DNA from: Actinomycetota bacterium
GTDB taxonomy: Bacteria > Actinomycetota > Acidimicrobiia > Acidimicrobiales > Microtrichaceae
Length of the DNA stretch: 64,000 nucleotides
NCBI GenBank assembly: GCA_016703525.1
Contig: JADJBW010000004.1
Span: forward strand, 186,001-250,000
Direction: 5' to 3'
Shown: one piece after another, positions 1 through 8,766 of the stretch
How the letters are laid out: every line of letters begins with the position of its first letter
How positions within the stretch are numbered: the stretch's first letter is position 1
Translations under genes and position numbers: made by a program
Notes under the pieces: model-generated
The model's input: the letters and a program-made list of their open reading frames with translations, nothing else
The model's database searches: none
What the model was told of the DNA's origin: nothing

Positions 1-1371
1 GCTCGCCAGCGCTTCGCCACCGGCGCCCTGGTCGCGCTCGCCTGGTACCTGCCCTCCACCCTCTGGATGGTGAAGTTCTCGCCGGCCGGCTGGCCGTTGG
101 GGGTCGCGCTGTGGTTCCCGCTCGTGGTCGGCGCGACCGCTGCCCTGTGCCCGCCGCAGGCGATCGCGCTCGCCCTGCCGGCAACGATCGTGATCTCGGA
201 GTGGGTTCGCTGGCATGCGCCGTTCGGCGGCGTGCCCCTGTCGATGCTCGCCTACACCCAAGCGCGCGGCCCGCTCCTGCCCGTCGCTCGCGTGATCGGA
301 ACGCTCGGCGTGTCGGGAGCCGTCGCATGGGCCGGCGGCGCGCTCGCAGCGCTGAGCACCCCCGACCAACGCCGTCGCCGCTCGGGGGCGATCGCCGCGC
401 TGGCCCTGCTTGCCCTCACCGTCGGAGCCATCGTCGCGCCGAGCGGCGAACGCGTGCGCGTCATCACCGCCGCCGCGGTCCAAGGCGGTGGCCCACAACA
501 AACCCGGGCCGACGCGACCGACTTCAGCCTGGTGTTCGGACGGCACCTGACCGCCGCTGAGCGCATCACCACACCGGTCGACCTCGTGGTCTTCCCCGAG
601 AACATCGTCAACATCTCGGGGAGCTACGGCGGGTCGACCGAACAAGGGCAGCTCACCGAACTGGCGAAGCGACTCCATGCGACGGTGATCTCCGGAATCG
701 TCGAGGACCGGCTGGACCAGAAGCACTTCTGGAACTTCGCGATCGGGATCGGCCCGGACGGCGCGCCGCTCGGGCGGTACGACAAGGTTCGGCGCGTTCC
801 CTTTGGCGAGTACGTCCCGATACGGCCGCTCTTCGAGACCGTCGCCAAGGAGATCCTCCCGCCCCGCGACGACGTCGAGGGGACCGGCCCGGCGGTGATC
901 GGAACGCCCCTCGGCCCGATCGGCGTCGTGATCTCCTGGGAGGTGTTCTTCCCCCGCCGCGTCCGCGAGGCGCTGCACCACGATGCCGAGATCGTGCTGA
1001 ACCCCACCAACGGATCGAGCTACTGGCTCACGCAGGTCCAGAGCCAGCAGATCGCGTCCTCGGCGTTGCGCGCCGTCGAGTCCGGCCGCTGGGTCATCCA
1101 GGCGGCACCGACCGGCTTCAGCGCGATCATCGATCCCGACGGCGTGGTGCAGCAGCGTTCCGGCGTGAGTGAAGCCCGCGTGCTCGAGCAGACGGTCGAA
1201 CTGCGACGTGGCCGCACGCTGGCGATGTGGTGGGGCGAGGCGCCGGCGCTCGTCGCATCGCTCATCGCTCTGGCGTGGGCGTGGGCGTGGGCGTGGGCGA
1301 GGTCGAGGTCGACGCAGCGGCGCGTGGTTGCGGTCGACAGCGACACCGGCCCTTGTGCCGACAACGACTGA
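1..1371 (+). CDS. lnt: Apolipoprotein N-acyltransferase (Lnt), 5'-truncated by the window edge, with Ser at the catalytic Cys position
   Basis: The reading frame is open from base 1, so the N-terminus lies outside the window and about 456 residues are visible. Lnt N-acylates the N-terminal cysteine of lipoproteins at the outer face of the membrane. Several hydrophobic segments come first, followed by a nitrilase-type hydrolase domain and a last membrane segment near the C-terminus. The Glu (FPEN, codon 200), the Lys (YDKVRRVPFGE, codon 262) and the following Glu (codon 270) of the family are present. The nucleophile motif, normally I-C-[YW]-E, reads ISWE, with serine (TCC) at codon 312. Family assignment is secure; whether this copy is active is uncertain. 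Confidence 0.87.
   Translation, partial: ARQRFATGALVALAWYLPSTLWMVKFSPAGWPLGVALWFPLVVGATAALCPPQAIALALPATIVISEWVRWHAPFGGVPLSMLAYTQARGPLLPVARVIGTLGVSGAVAWAGGALAALSTPDQRRRRSGAIAALALLALTVGAIVAPSGERVRVITAAAVQGGGPQQTRADATDFSLVFGRHLTAAERITTPVDLVVFPENIVNISGSYGGSTEQGQLTELAKRLHATVISGIVEDRLDQKHFWNFAIGIGPDGAPLGRYDKVRRVPFGEYVPIRPLFETVAKEILPPRDDVEGTGPAVIGTPLGPIGVVISWEVFFPRRVREALHHDAEIVLNPTNGSSYWLTQVQSQQIASSALRAVESGRWVIQAAPTGFSAIIDPDGVVQQRSGVSEARVLEQTVELRRGRTLAMWWGEAPALVASLIALAWAWAWAWARSRSTQRRVVAVDSDTGPCADND
1273..1299 (+). repeat. Hexanucleotide tandem repeat (GCGTGG x4)
   Basis: Four perfect GCGTGG units followed by a partial one lie near the 3' end of lnt and encode alternating Trp-Ala in the last membrane segment. 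Unit loss or gain would keep the frame, so length variation here would be tolerated by the protein. Confidence 0.8.
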
Positions 1372-1486
1372 ACGTGACAAAATGCCGCAGGCGTGGGTAA
1401 TCCCACCCAAGGTCATCGACGCGACATCGGTCGCCATGTACAACCGCACAGGGCGACCGGCATGATGCGCCGGAGAGGGAGGAACC

Positions 1487-3274
1487 ATGAGGGGTCTACG
1501 GCGGAAAGCCGCAGCGACAGCACTGGCCGTGAGCCTGGGGTCGACGACGTTGGCAACGCTCGTCGCGACGCCGGCGAGCGCGGCAGTGGCGACTATCACG
1601 TGCAGCGGCGTCACGAACGACGTGGCCGGCTCGGTTGCCGGGGCGAACAAGTCATCAGCCGACCTGCTCGGCCTGCTCTCCAGCCTCACCGGCGGATCGA
1701 GCGAGCTCACCCTCGGGGTCAACGTGACCCCCGACGTGCCGGCCTCCGTGCCGACCGGCAGCGACCCGTTCGATGCGAAGTTCGACTTCGTCGTCACGCT
1801 TCCGCCCTCGCTGGTCAGCCCGCTCCAAACCGTGCTCGGCAAGACGAGTCTCAAGGTCACCAACGCCACGTTCGCGGTCAACGCATCGGGCGCCGCGACC
1901 ACGACGCTCAGCTCGACGACCCCCGAGATCAACCTGGCCCTCGGCGGCACCGTCATCGTCAACCAGTCGATCACCGGCACCGTCACACCCGAGAAGGCCG
2001 GGCTGATCACGTACCGTCCCGGCATCGCCGGGTTCTCGGCCGTGGTCGACGCATCGGTCGCCGGTGTGGCCAACATCGGCACGATCACGGTGACCTGCAC
2101 GGGCACCGGCGTGCTCGGCTCCACTTCGGTGAAGCCCGCCGGCGCCCCGACAATCACCGACAACCCGATCTCCTACGACGTCGAGGCGGGCTCGTCGAAC
2201 GAGGTCGACCTCGAGACCGAGGCCGGCATCGTTCCCGATGACGAGAACCCGATCCTGTGGGACTCGCTCAAGATCGTGTCGCCGCCCGCAGCCGGCACCG
2301 CCTCGCTGACCGACGGCATCCTCACCTTCGACGCGCCGACCGCCGGCGGCACCTACGAGGTCGGCTACGAGGTCTGCGCCGCCGAGCGAACCATCGACGG
2401 CGCCGAGGGCAAGGACGAGGTGCAGACCCTCACCTTCGCCGACACGAAGTACCCCGGTGCGGCGCTCAACACGCACCCGCTGTACTTCACGCTCACCTTC
2501 GACGGCGAGACGACGAGGCCGATTCCGATGAGCGAGTTCAAGCTCTTCGACGTGCTCCCCGTTGCCGTGGACGACCCGGACGGCTTCATCTGGCACGGCC
2601 TGTTCGGCAAGCCGATCGTCCCATCGGCCGCCACGGTCAGGGCGGCGCTGGAAGCCCTGCCGAACGTCGACCCGGGCGAGATCGTCGTCGGCGGTGGACC
2701 GACCTCGATCAACGACCTGTCGACGCCCTACACCTTCACCTTCGCCGCCGGGCTCGGCCGCACCGACGTGCCGCAGGTGACCGTGGAGGACTGGAAGACC
2801 TGGCTTCCCGGCGACGTGCTCGAGCAGATCATCTCGGCGGCCAGCGGCCTCGGTAGCGGCGGTGGTGGTTCCACACCCGAACCGCCCACCTACGAGCAGT
2901 CGTTTCAGCAGCTGTTCGGATCGACCCCGATCTCCATCGACCAGTTCTGGAAGCAGATCGGCGATCGGTTCGTCTACGAGATCATGCAGGGCATCGACAT
3001 CCCGACCGTTCTCGACGGCCTGACGAAGCTCTTCCCGAAGGCGCCCACGACGGCCACCACCGTTGCCGGCGAGGAGGACATCGCACCGTCGTCCACCGGC
3101 CCGCTGTGCGCCCAGGGCGTCGTGCAGTTCGTGGTCCCCGGCGCGGCCGCGACCACCACGACCACTACCGCACCGGCATCGACCACGACCACCACGGCGA
3201 AGGTCGCCGGCACCACCGCGACTCGATCGAGCGGCGCAACGGCCGGGTCGAGCCGCACGTCGGTCACGGGCTGA
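1487..3274 (+). CDS. Secreted protein of unknown function with Thr/Ser-rich C-terminal tail
   Basis: The 595-residue product has an N-terminal signal peptide (basic start, hydrophobic core, ASA cleavage site near residue 32). The start is supported by a strong GGGAGGA ribosome binding site a few bases upstream. The first 200 residues look like a beta-rich domain with cysteines in TITCSG and TVTCTG that could pair. A second beta-rich region and a Gly-rich hinge near residue 460 follow. The protein ends in a low-complexity Thr-Ala-Ser tail rich in ACC codons, without LPXTG or a membrane anchor, so it is probably released or loosely wall-associated. The N-terminal part resembles a domain seen in other actinobacterial secreted proteins, but I do not recognise a function. 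Confidence 0.85.
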   Translation: MRGLRRKAAATALAVSLGSTTLATLVATPASAAVATITCSGVTNDVAGSVAGANKSSADLLGLLSSLTGGSSELTLGVNVTPDVPASVPTGSDPFDAKFDFVVTLPPSLVSPLQTVLGKTSLKVTNATFAVNASGAATTTLSSTTPEINLALGGTVIVNQSITGTVTPEKAGLITYRPGIAGFSAVVDASVAGVANIGTITVTCTGTGVLGSTSVKPAGAPTITDNPISYDVEAGSSNEVDLETEAGIVPDDENPILWDSLKIVSPPAAGTASLTDGILTFDAPTAGGTYEVGYEVCAAERTIDGAEGKDEVQTLTFADTKYPGAALNTHPLYFTLTFDGETTRPIPMSEFKLFDVLPVAVDDPDGFIWHGLFGKPIVPSAATVRAALEALPNVDPGEIVVGGGPTSINDLSTPYTFTFAAGLGRTDVPQVTVEDWKTWLPGDVLEQIISAASGLGSGGGGSTPEPPTYEQSFQQLFGSTPISIDQFWKQIGDRFVYEIMQGIDIPTVLDGLTKLFPKAPTTATTVAGEEDIAPSSTGPLCAQGVVQFVVPGAAATTTTTTAPASTTTTTAKVAGTTATRSSGATAGSSRTSVTG

Positions 3275-3319
3275 CCGGCCGGCGTTCGTCGCCGACCCGA
3301 AACACCTGAACGAACCCGA

Positions 3320-3787
3320 TCAGCCGGGGTCCGCGTGAGCAGCGGGCCTCGGCTGTTCCATGAGGATCGTGACCGGGCCGTCGTTGACCAGCGCGACCGC
3401 CATGTCGGCGCCGAAACGGCCGGTGGCAACCGTGACCTGGAGCGCACGAAGCGCCTCGACCACCCGATCCACCAACGGCTCGGCGACCGGCCCGGGTGCC
3501 GCGTTCGTGAACGACGGCCGCCGACCCCGCGAGGCGTCCGCGTACAACGTGAACTGACTCACGACGAGCACCGAGCCGCCGACGTCGAGCACCGAACGAT
3601 TCATCTTGGCGTCGTCGTCCTCGAAGATCCGCAGGGTCGCGAGCCGTTGGGCGAGCGCGTCGGCATCGGCCGGTGAATCGCCGTGCGTCACGCCGACGAA
3701 CACGCAGAGCCCACCGCTGATCGCGCCGACCGTCTCGCCCGCGACCACGACCGACGCTCGGCTCACCCGCTGCACCACAGCCCTCAT
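3320..3787 (-). CDS. dtd: D-aminoacyl-tRNA deacylase
   Basis: The 155-residue length is typical of the DTD family, which hydrolyses D-amino acids mischarged onto tRNA in the cytoplasm. It begins MRAVVQRVSRASV and contains the hallmark SQFTLYAD motif around residue 78 and the NDGPVTI motif near the C-terminus; the usual form of the latter is NGPVT. The start codon overlaps the stop of the upstream NADH dehydrogenase gene by four bases (ATGA), so the two are probably translationally coupled. It converges with the secreted-protein gene. Confidence 0.95.
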   Translation of the reverse strand: MRAVVQRVSRASVVVAGETVGAISGGLCVFVGVTHGDSPADADALAQRLATLRIFEDDDAKMNRSVLDVGGSVLVVSQFTLYADASRGRRPSFTNAAPGPVAEPLVDRVVEALRALQVTVATGRFGADMAVALVNDGPVTILMEQPRPAAHADPG

Positions 3788-5091
3788 CGTCGACGCTCCT
3801 CGCCGCGGTTTCGCAAGACCTCACCCGGGGGATCGATCACGATCCTGCTGGCGCGGTCGTAGGTGAGATAGTTCCACGCCCAGTTGGTCAGCACGTTGAG
3901 TCGGTTGCGGAACCCCACCAACATCACGAGGTGCAGCGCCAGCCATGCGATCCATCCCGGGGGGCCGCTGAGCCGGCGGCCCCCGGGCAACTCGGCGACC
4001 GCCGAGAGCCGACCGATCGTCGCCATCGATCCTTTGTCGACGTAGCGGAACGGCGGCGGTGCCTCGGCCCGAAGGTGCGCTTCCACGACCGCGGCCACGT
4101 GCCTCGCCCCCTGGATGGCGACGGGCGCGACCTGCGGCAACACCGCTCCGTCCGCAGCGAGGGAGGCCGCCGCGTCGCCGATGGCGAACACCTCGCTGCG
4201 GCCCGGCACCGTCAGGTCGGGGCCGACGACGATCCGACCGCCCGGCCCGCGTTCGAGGCCGAGCCGCTCGACCAACGGCGCAGGGGTCACACCCGCCGCC
4301 CAGATGGTGGTCCGGCACGGGATTCGGCCGGCGTCACCCAGGTCGATGTGATGAGCGGCGACCTCGCGGACGGCCGTTCCAAGTACCACCTCGACGCCGA
4401 GCCGTTCGAGGCTTCGGGTCGCTCGCCGGCTGAGCTTCGGATCGAAGGTCCGCAACACGCGGTCGGTCGCCTCGACGAGGACGATGCGAGCCTGGCGCAG
4501 GTCGATGCCCGGGAAGTCGCGGCGAAGTACCCGAGAGAACAGTTCGGCGAGCCCGCCGGCGAGCTCCACGCCTGTGGGTCCGCCGCCGACGACCACGATG
4601 TTGAGCAGACCGTCCTCGATCCGGAGTGGGTCGCCGTCGGCTCGCTCCACGCAGGCGAGGACGTGCGACCGGATCTCGACCGCATCTCGCACCGACTTCA
4701 GCCCGAACGCGTGCTCCGCCACGCCGGGCACGCCGAAGGTGTGCGTGACCGCACCCGGCGCCAGGATGAGATGGTCGTAGGCGAGGCGCCGACCGTCGTC
4801 GAGGTCGACAAGTCGTTCATCGAAGTCAACGCCGGTGACCGAGCCGATCACCACCGTGGCGTTGCGCTGCCGGTGGAAGATCCCTCGCGTCGCGTACGTG
4901 ACGTCGTCAGCATCGAGTCCCGCCGTGGCGACCTGATAGAGCAACGGCTGGAACGTGTGGTGGTTTCGCTCGTCGACGAGCACGACCTCCACCGCGAGGC
5001 TCCGCAGCGCCTTCGCCGCCGCGAGGCCGCCGAATCCCGCCCCGACGATCACGACTCGATGCCGGCGCTGCAGCTTTGTGATTCTGTTCAC
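3784..5091 (-). CDS. ndh: Type II NADH dehydrogenase (NAD(P)/FAD-dependent oxidoreductase)
   Basis: The protein carries two Rossmann dinucleotide-binding motifs, VIVGAGFGGLAAAKAL near the N-terminus for FAD and VVVGGGPTGVELAGGL in the middle for NADH. It ends with the hydrophobic NWAWNYLTYDRASR stretch that anchors NDH-2 enzymes to the membrane. These enzymes pass electrons from NADH to quinone without proton pumping. The frame stays open to a start at 5208, but the extra 39 residues are not protein-like. The GTG at 5091 places the FAD motif about ten residues in, as in the family. It overlaps dtd by four bases. Confidence 0.88.
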   Translation of the reverse strand: MNRITKLQRRHRVVIVGAGFGGLAAAKALRSLAVEVVLVDERNHHTFQPLLYQVATAGLDADDVTYATRGIFHRQRNATVVIGSVTGVDFDERLVDLDDGRRLAYDHLILAPGAVTHTFGVPGVAEHAFGLKSVRDAVEIRSHVLACVERADGDPLRIEDGLLNIVVVGGGPTGVELAGGLAELFSRVLRRDFPGIDLRQARIVLVEATDRVLRTFDPKLSRRATRSLERLGVEVVLGTAVREVAAHHIDLGDAGRIPCRTTIWAAGVTPAPLVERLGLERGPGGRIVVGPDLTVPGRSEVFAIGDAAASLAADGAVLPQVAPVAIQGARHVAAVVEAHLRAEAPPPFRYVDKGSMATIGRLSAVAELPGGRRLSGPPGWIAWLALHLVMLVGFRNRLNVLTNWAWNYLTYDRASRIVIDPPGEVLRNRGEERRR

Positions 5092-5237
5092 AAGCTCGGA
5101 GCATACGACGTGCCGCTCGAGCCCGTCCGCGGATTTCGAGGAGTTCGGTTCGACCGAGACTGTGAGGCGCTTCAGCGCCCACCTGCTGCGCCACCCGCAA
5201 GGGAACATCGGGGCGCGGTCGAGGGTTTGACCGACGC

Positions 5238-6569
5238 GTGACGAGCCATGGAAGCTATGAAGCTATGCAACGCGGCGCAGATGGCGGATCTATCACCCGG
5301 CGAGCACCGGGGCCGGACGACCCGCTCCGCATCGCCTACCTGACCTATCGCGGAAAACCGCATGTCGGGGGGCAAGGCGTCTACACCCGTCACCTCACCA
5401 AAGCCCTCGCCGACCTCGGTCACCACGTCGAGGTGCTGTCGGGTCAGCCGTACCCGATCCTCGACGAACGCGTCCCGCTCGTGAAGCTGCCGAGCCTCGA
5501 CATCTACAACGACCACTTCCCCATGCGGATGCCGGGTCTCTGGGAGCTCAAGACGTGGATGGACGCCGCTGAGGTCACTGCGTTCAGCATGGGCACGTTC
5601 CCCGAACCGCTCGCCTTCTCGCTGCGAGCCTGGGATCACCTGAAGGCCCGGGTCTCCGAGTTCGACCTGGTGCAGGACAACCAGTGCCTCGGCTACGGGC
5701 TGCTCGGCATCGAGCGCGCCGGCCTCCCGATCCTGGGCACGATCCACCACCCGATCACGGTGGACCGCCGCATCGAGATGGAACACGCCGAAACCCGCTA
5801 CCAGCGATACGCAAAGGCGCGGTGGTACGCCTTCACCAAGATGCAGACTCGGGTCGCCAAGCGCCTGCGCCGCATCATCACGGTGTCGCAGAACAGCTTC
5901 GACGACATCTGCCGAACCCACGGGGTCTCCCCGGAGCGGCTCTACGTCGTGCCCGTCGGCGTCGACCCCGAGCTGTTCCGGCCGCTCGAGGGGGTCGAGC
6001 GCCGGCCGCGTCAGATCATCTCGACGGCGTCGGCCGACGTCGCCATGAAGGGACAGCGGTTCCTGCTCGAGGCGCTCGCGAAGCTGCGCACGGAGTACCC
6101 CGATCTGCACTTGATCCTGATCGGCCGCCTCAAGGAAGGCTCGGCGGCGCAGCGCACGATCGAGGAGCTCGACCTTGCCGACGCCGTCGAGTTCGTGTCC
6201 GGCGTCACCGACGAGCGGATCGTCGAGCTCTACAACGAGTCGGCCTGCGCCGTGGTCCCGTCGCTCTACGAGGGGTTCTCCCTGCCGGCCATCGAGGCCA
6301 TGAGCACCGGCTGCCCGCTGGTCGCGACGACGGGCGGCGCGCTCCCCGAGGTCGCAGGGCCCGACGGCGAGACGTGCTTCGCCGTCCCACCCGCCGACAG
6401 CGACGCACTCGCCGCCGGCATCCGCCGCGCTCTCGACAACCCCGAGGGCGCCGCACGCATCGGCGCCGCCGGTCGCACCCGCGTCATCGACCGGTGGACC
6501 TGGCGCAACACCGCCCTTCGCACGGTGGAGCACTACCGGGCGCTACTCGCCGAACCCGCCGGAAGCTGA
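5238..6569 (+). CDS. Glycosyltransferase family 4 protein
   Basis: The 443-residue product has the two-domain GT-B layout. An N-terminal acceptor domain carries the glycine-rich GGQGVYTRHL segment, and a C-terminal nucleotide-sugar domain carries the retaining-GT signature E-G-F-S-L-P-A-I-E (EX7E) near residue 350. It should transfer a hexose from an activated donor, but the acceptor cannot be read from sequence. The start may be 5238 or the in-frame ATG at 5265. A methyltransferase gene follows 10 bases downstream, then an alpha/alpha-toroid protein and a small membrane protein. All four are on one strand with overlaps, which suggests one pathway, perhaps modification of a lipid or polyprenyl glycoside. 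Confidence 0.92.
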   Translation: MTSHGSYEAMQRGADGGSITRRAPGPDDPLRIAYLTYRGKPHVGGQGVYTRHLTKALADLGHHVEVLSGQPYPILDERVPLVKLPSLDIYNDHFPMRMPGLWELKTWMDAAEVTAFSMGTFPEPLAFSLRAWDHLKARVSEFDLVQDNQCLGYGLLGIERAGLPILGTIHHPITVDRRIEMEHAETRYQRYAKARWYAFTKMQTRVAKRLRRIITVSQNSFDDICRTHGVSPERLYVVPVGVDPELFRPLEGVERRPRQIISTASADVAMKGQRFLLEALAKLRTEYPDLHLILIGRLKEGSAAQRTIEELDLADAVEFVSGVTDERIVELYNESACAVVPSLYEGFSLPAIEAMSTGCPLVATTGGALPEVAGPDGETCFAVPPADSDALAAGIRRALDNPEGAARIGAAGRTRVIDRWTWRNTALRTVEHYRALLAEPAGS

Positions 6570-6579
6570 GGAACACGCG

Positions 6580-7341
6580 ATGTTGACCGTCGACTACGAC
6601 CGGCTCGATCTGCAGCCCGGCCAACTGATTCTCGACATGGGGTGTGGCGCCGGTCGCCACGCGTTCGAGTCGCTGCGCCGAGGCGCCCGAGTGGTCGCGC
6701 TCGACTACAGCTTCGACGAACTCGAGAGCGTCCGCGACCTCTTCTGGGCGATGCGCGAGGCCGGCGAGGTCGGCGAATCCGCCGAGACGCTCTCGGTTCG
6801 CGGTGATGCGCTGCGGCTTCCCTTCGCCGACGGCACGTTCGATCGGATCATCGCGTCCGAGGTCATGGAGCACCTGCGCGACGATCGCGGAGCGCTCGCC
6901 GAGCTGACCCGAGTGCTCAAGCCCGGCGGCACGATCGCCATCACGGTCCCGGCGTGGCTGCCCGAGAAGATCTGCTGGCAGCTGTCGGCCGAATACCACG
7001 CCCCGCTGTCCGACGGCGGGCATGTCCGGATCTACACCGAGGACCAGCTTCGTCGGCGCATGACCGACGCCGGGCTCGTGCCGAGCGGTTCGCACCGAGC
7101 GCACGCACTGCACTCGCCGTATTGGTGGCTGCGATGCGCCGTCGGTCCGACCAACGACACCCACCCGCTCGTGCGCGCCTACCACCAGCTCCTGGTGTGG
7201 GACATCGAGCAGGCACCGGCGGTCACCCGGGTCACCGAACGGGTGCTCAACCCCGTGCTCGGCAAGAGCGTGGTCGTGTATGCCAGCCGCCCATCCACCG
7301 ATGTCGCCTCGGCAGAGCGGAGGGAACGTGTGGCTGGCTGA
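6580..7341 (+). CDS. Class I SAM-dependent methyltransferase
   Basis: This 253-residue protein has SAM-binding motif I as LDMGCGAGRHAFESL near residue 20, an acidic end to the second strand (ALDYS), and a Methyltransf_11-type core ending in VLKPGGTIAITVP. It lies ten bases after the glycosyltransferase gene and overlaps the next gene by 14 bases, so it is cotranscribed with both. The substrate is unknown; context suggests the product or acceptor of the neighbouring glycosyltransferase. Confidence 0.9.
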   Translation: MLTVDYDRLDLQPGQLILDMGCGAGRHAFESLRRGARVVALDYSFDELESVRDLFWAMREAGEVGESAETLSVRGDALRLPFADGTFDRIIASEVMEHLRDDRGALAELTRVLKPGGTIAITVPAWLPEKICWQLSAEYHAPLSDGGHVRIYTEDQLRRRMTDAGLVPSGSHRAHALHSPYWWLRCAVGPTNDTHPLVRAYHQLLVWDIEQAPAVTRVTERVLNPVLGKSVVVYASRPSTDVASAERRERVAG

Positions 7342-8404
7342 CGTCGCCGACATCGTCACCGCCGACCAGCTCTCCGCGACGGTCGACCACCTGGCTGACC
7401 TCCAACTCGATAACGGGATGGTCCAGTGGTACCCCGACGGCCACGCCGATCCGTGGAACCACGTCGAGGCGCTCATGGCCCTGGCCATCGGCGGACGGCG
7501 CGACCGTTGCGAACTCGGCTACGAGTGGCTCCGGTCGCTGCAACGCGACGACGGGGCCTGGCACCAGTACTACCTGGCCGATCGGGTGGAGCAGGACAAG
7601 CTCGACGCCAACTGCGTGGCCTACGTCGCCACGGGGCTGTGGCACCACTGGCTGCTGTTTCGTGACTCCGGGTTCCTCGAAGCGATGTGGCCGATGCTCG
7701 ATGCCGCGGTCGGGTTCGTGCTCGACCTGCAGACCCCGCGCGGCGAGATCCGTTGGGCCCGGCACGCGGACGGCACCCCCTGGACGTTCGCCCTGCTCAC
7801 CGGCTCGTCGAGCGTGTGCCACAGCCTGCGATGCGCGGTCGCCGTCGCCCAGCAACTGGGTCACGAGCGGCCCGAGTGGGAGGTCGCGGTGGCGCGCCTG
7901 GCGCGCGTGATCCGCGACGAGCCCGACGCCTTCGCACCCAAGCACCGCTGGGCGATGGACTGGTACTACCCCGTGCTTGCCGGTGTCGTGGTGGGCGATG
8001 CCGGACGGGAACGGATGAACGACCGCGCGGCCACGTTCATCATGGACGGCTGCGGCGTTCGATGCGTCTCGGACCGCCCCTGGGTCACTGCCGCTGAGAC
8101 GTGCGAGTGCGTCATGGCGCTGCTCGCGATCGGCGAGTCCGAACGCGCACTCGACCTGTTCCGGTGGGCCCAGCGGCTCCGTGAACCCGACGGCAAGTAC
8201 TGGACCGGCATCGTCTACCCCGACGAGGTGCACTTCCCCGGCGGCGAACAGTCGAGCTACACCGCCGCCGCGGTGATTCTGGCGGCCGATGCCCTCAGCG
8301 GGTCGAGCCCCGCCGCACGGCTCTTCGTCGACCACCAACCGCTTCCTGCCCTCCTCGACGTGACACCCGACGCCGCCACGGCCGAACGAGGAGCCTCCGA
8401 ATGA
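7328..8404 (+). CDS. Prenyltransferase/terpene-cyclase-like alpha/alpha-toroid protein
   Basis: About 358 residues with repeated helical units containing motifs such as LQLDNGMVQWYP, LQRDDGAWHQYY and DANCVAYVATGLWHHW. This pattern fits the (alpha/alpha)6 toroid superfamily of prenyltransferases, squalene cyclases and glycoside hydrolases. No DXDD cyclase motif is visible, so the chemistry is not assigned. GTG at 7328 is preferred over the ATG at 7280 because a good GGAGGG site sits just upstream of it, inside the end of the methyltransferase gene. The stop overlaps the next start (ATGA at 8401). Conservation next to a GT4 and a methyltransferase suggests a shared glycoconjugate pathway. Confidence 0.8.
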   Translation: MWLADVADIVTADQLSATVDHLADLQLDNGMVQWYPDGHADPWNHVEALMALAIGGRRDRCELGYEWLRSLQRDDGAWHQYYLADRVEQDKLDANCVAYVATGLWHHWLLFRDSGFLEAMWPMLDAAVGFVLDLQTPRGEIRWARHADGTPWTFALLTGSSSVCHSLRCAVAVAQQLGHERPEWEVAVARLARVIRDEPDAFAPKHRWAMDWYYPVLAGVVVGDAGRERMNDRAATFIMDGCGVRCVSDRPWVTAAETCECVMALLAIGESERALDLFRWAQRLREPDGKYWTGIVYPDEVHFPGGEQSSYTAAAVILAADALSGSSPAARLFVDHQPLPALLDVTPDAATAERGASE

Positions 8405-8709
8405 CCGCAACCTCCACCGCCCGGCGTTGGCTGGCCGCCGGCCTCCTCGCCCTGGGTGCGGCGACGCTCGCCGCAGCGCCCGCCGCCGCGCAGAACGACA
8501 GCGACCCGCCGAAGGCGCCGTCGATCCTCCCGCAGCCGAACTCCGGTGAGAAGCCCCGGTATCAGGGTGCCCCGGGCACCGCGAGCCAGTACCTCGCCAT
8601 GGGCCTTACCGTCGGCGGGGTCGCCATGATCGCGCTGCTCATCGTTCGCGATTCCAAGAAGGCGCGGGCCCGTCGCGACGCCGCCGAGGCCGACACTCGC
8701 GACGCCTAG
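8401..8709 (+). CDS. Small secreted/membrane protein of unknown function
   Basis: The 102-residue product has an Ala-rich signal peptide ending AAPAAAQ near residue 30, a short Pro-rich extracytoplasmic stretch, one membrane helix (LAMGLTVGGVAMIALLIV, about residues 62-80) and a charged cytoplasmic tail of Lys, Arg and Asp. Its start overlaps the toroid gene by four bases, so it is the last gene of the glycosyltransferase cassette. It may anchor or scaffold that pathway at the membrane, but no family is recognised. Confidence 0.75.
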   Translation: MTATSTARRWLAAGLLALGAATLAAAPAAAQNDSDPPKAPSILPQPNSGEKPRYQGAPGTASQYLAMGLTVGGVAMIALLIVRDSKKARARRDAAEADTRDA

Positions 8710-8766
8710 ACAGCACCCCGCGGCGTTCGCCGCCCGGCGCCACGCTGCGGCGTTGCGATACGACGA

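Noticed and set aside
1273..1299. Functional Trp-Ala repeat domain in Lnt
   Set aside because: It is a simple hexamer expansion in the last membrane helix; no repeat protein family fits.
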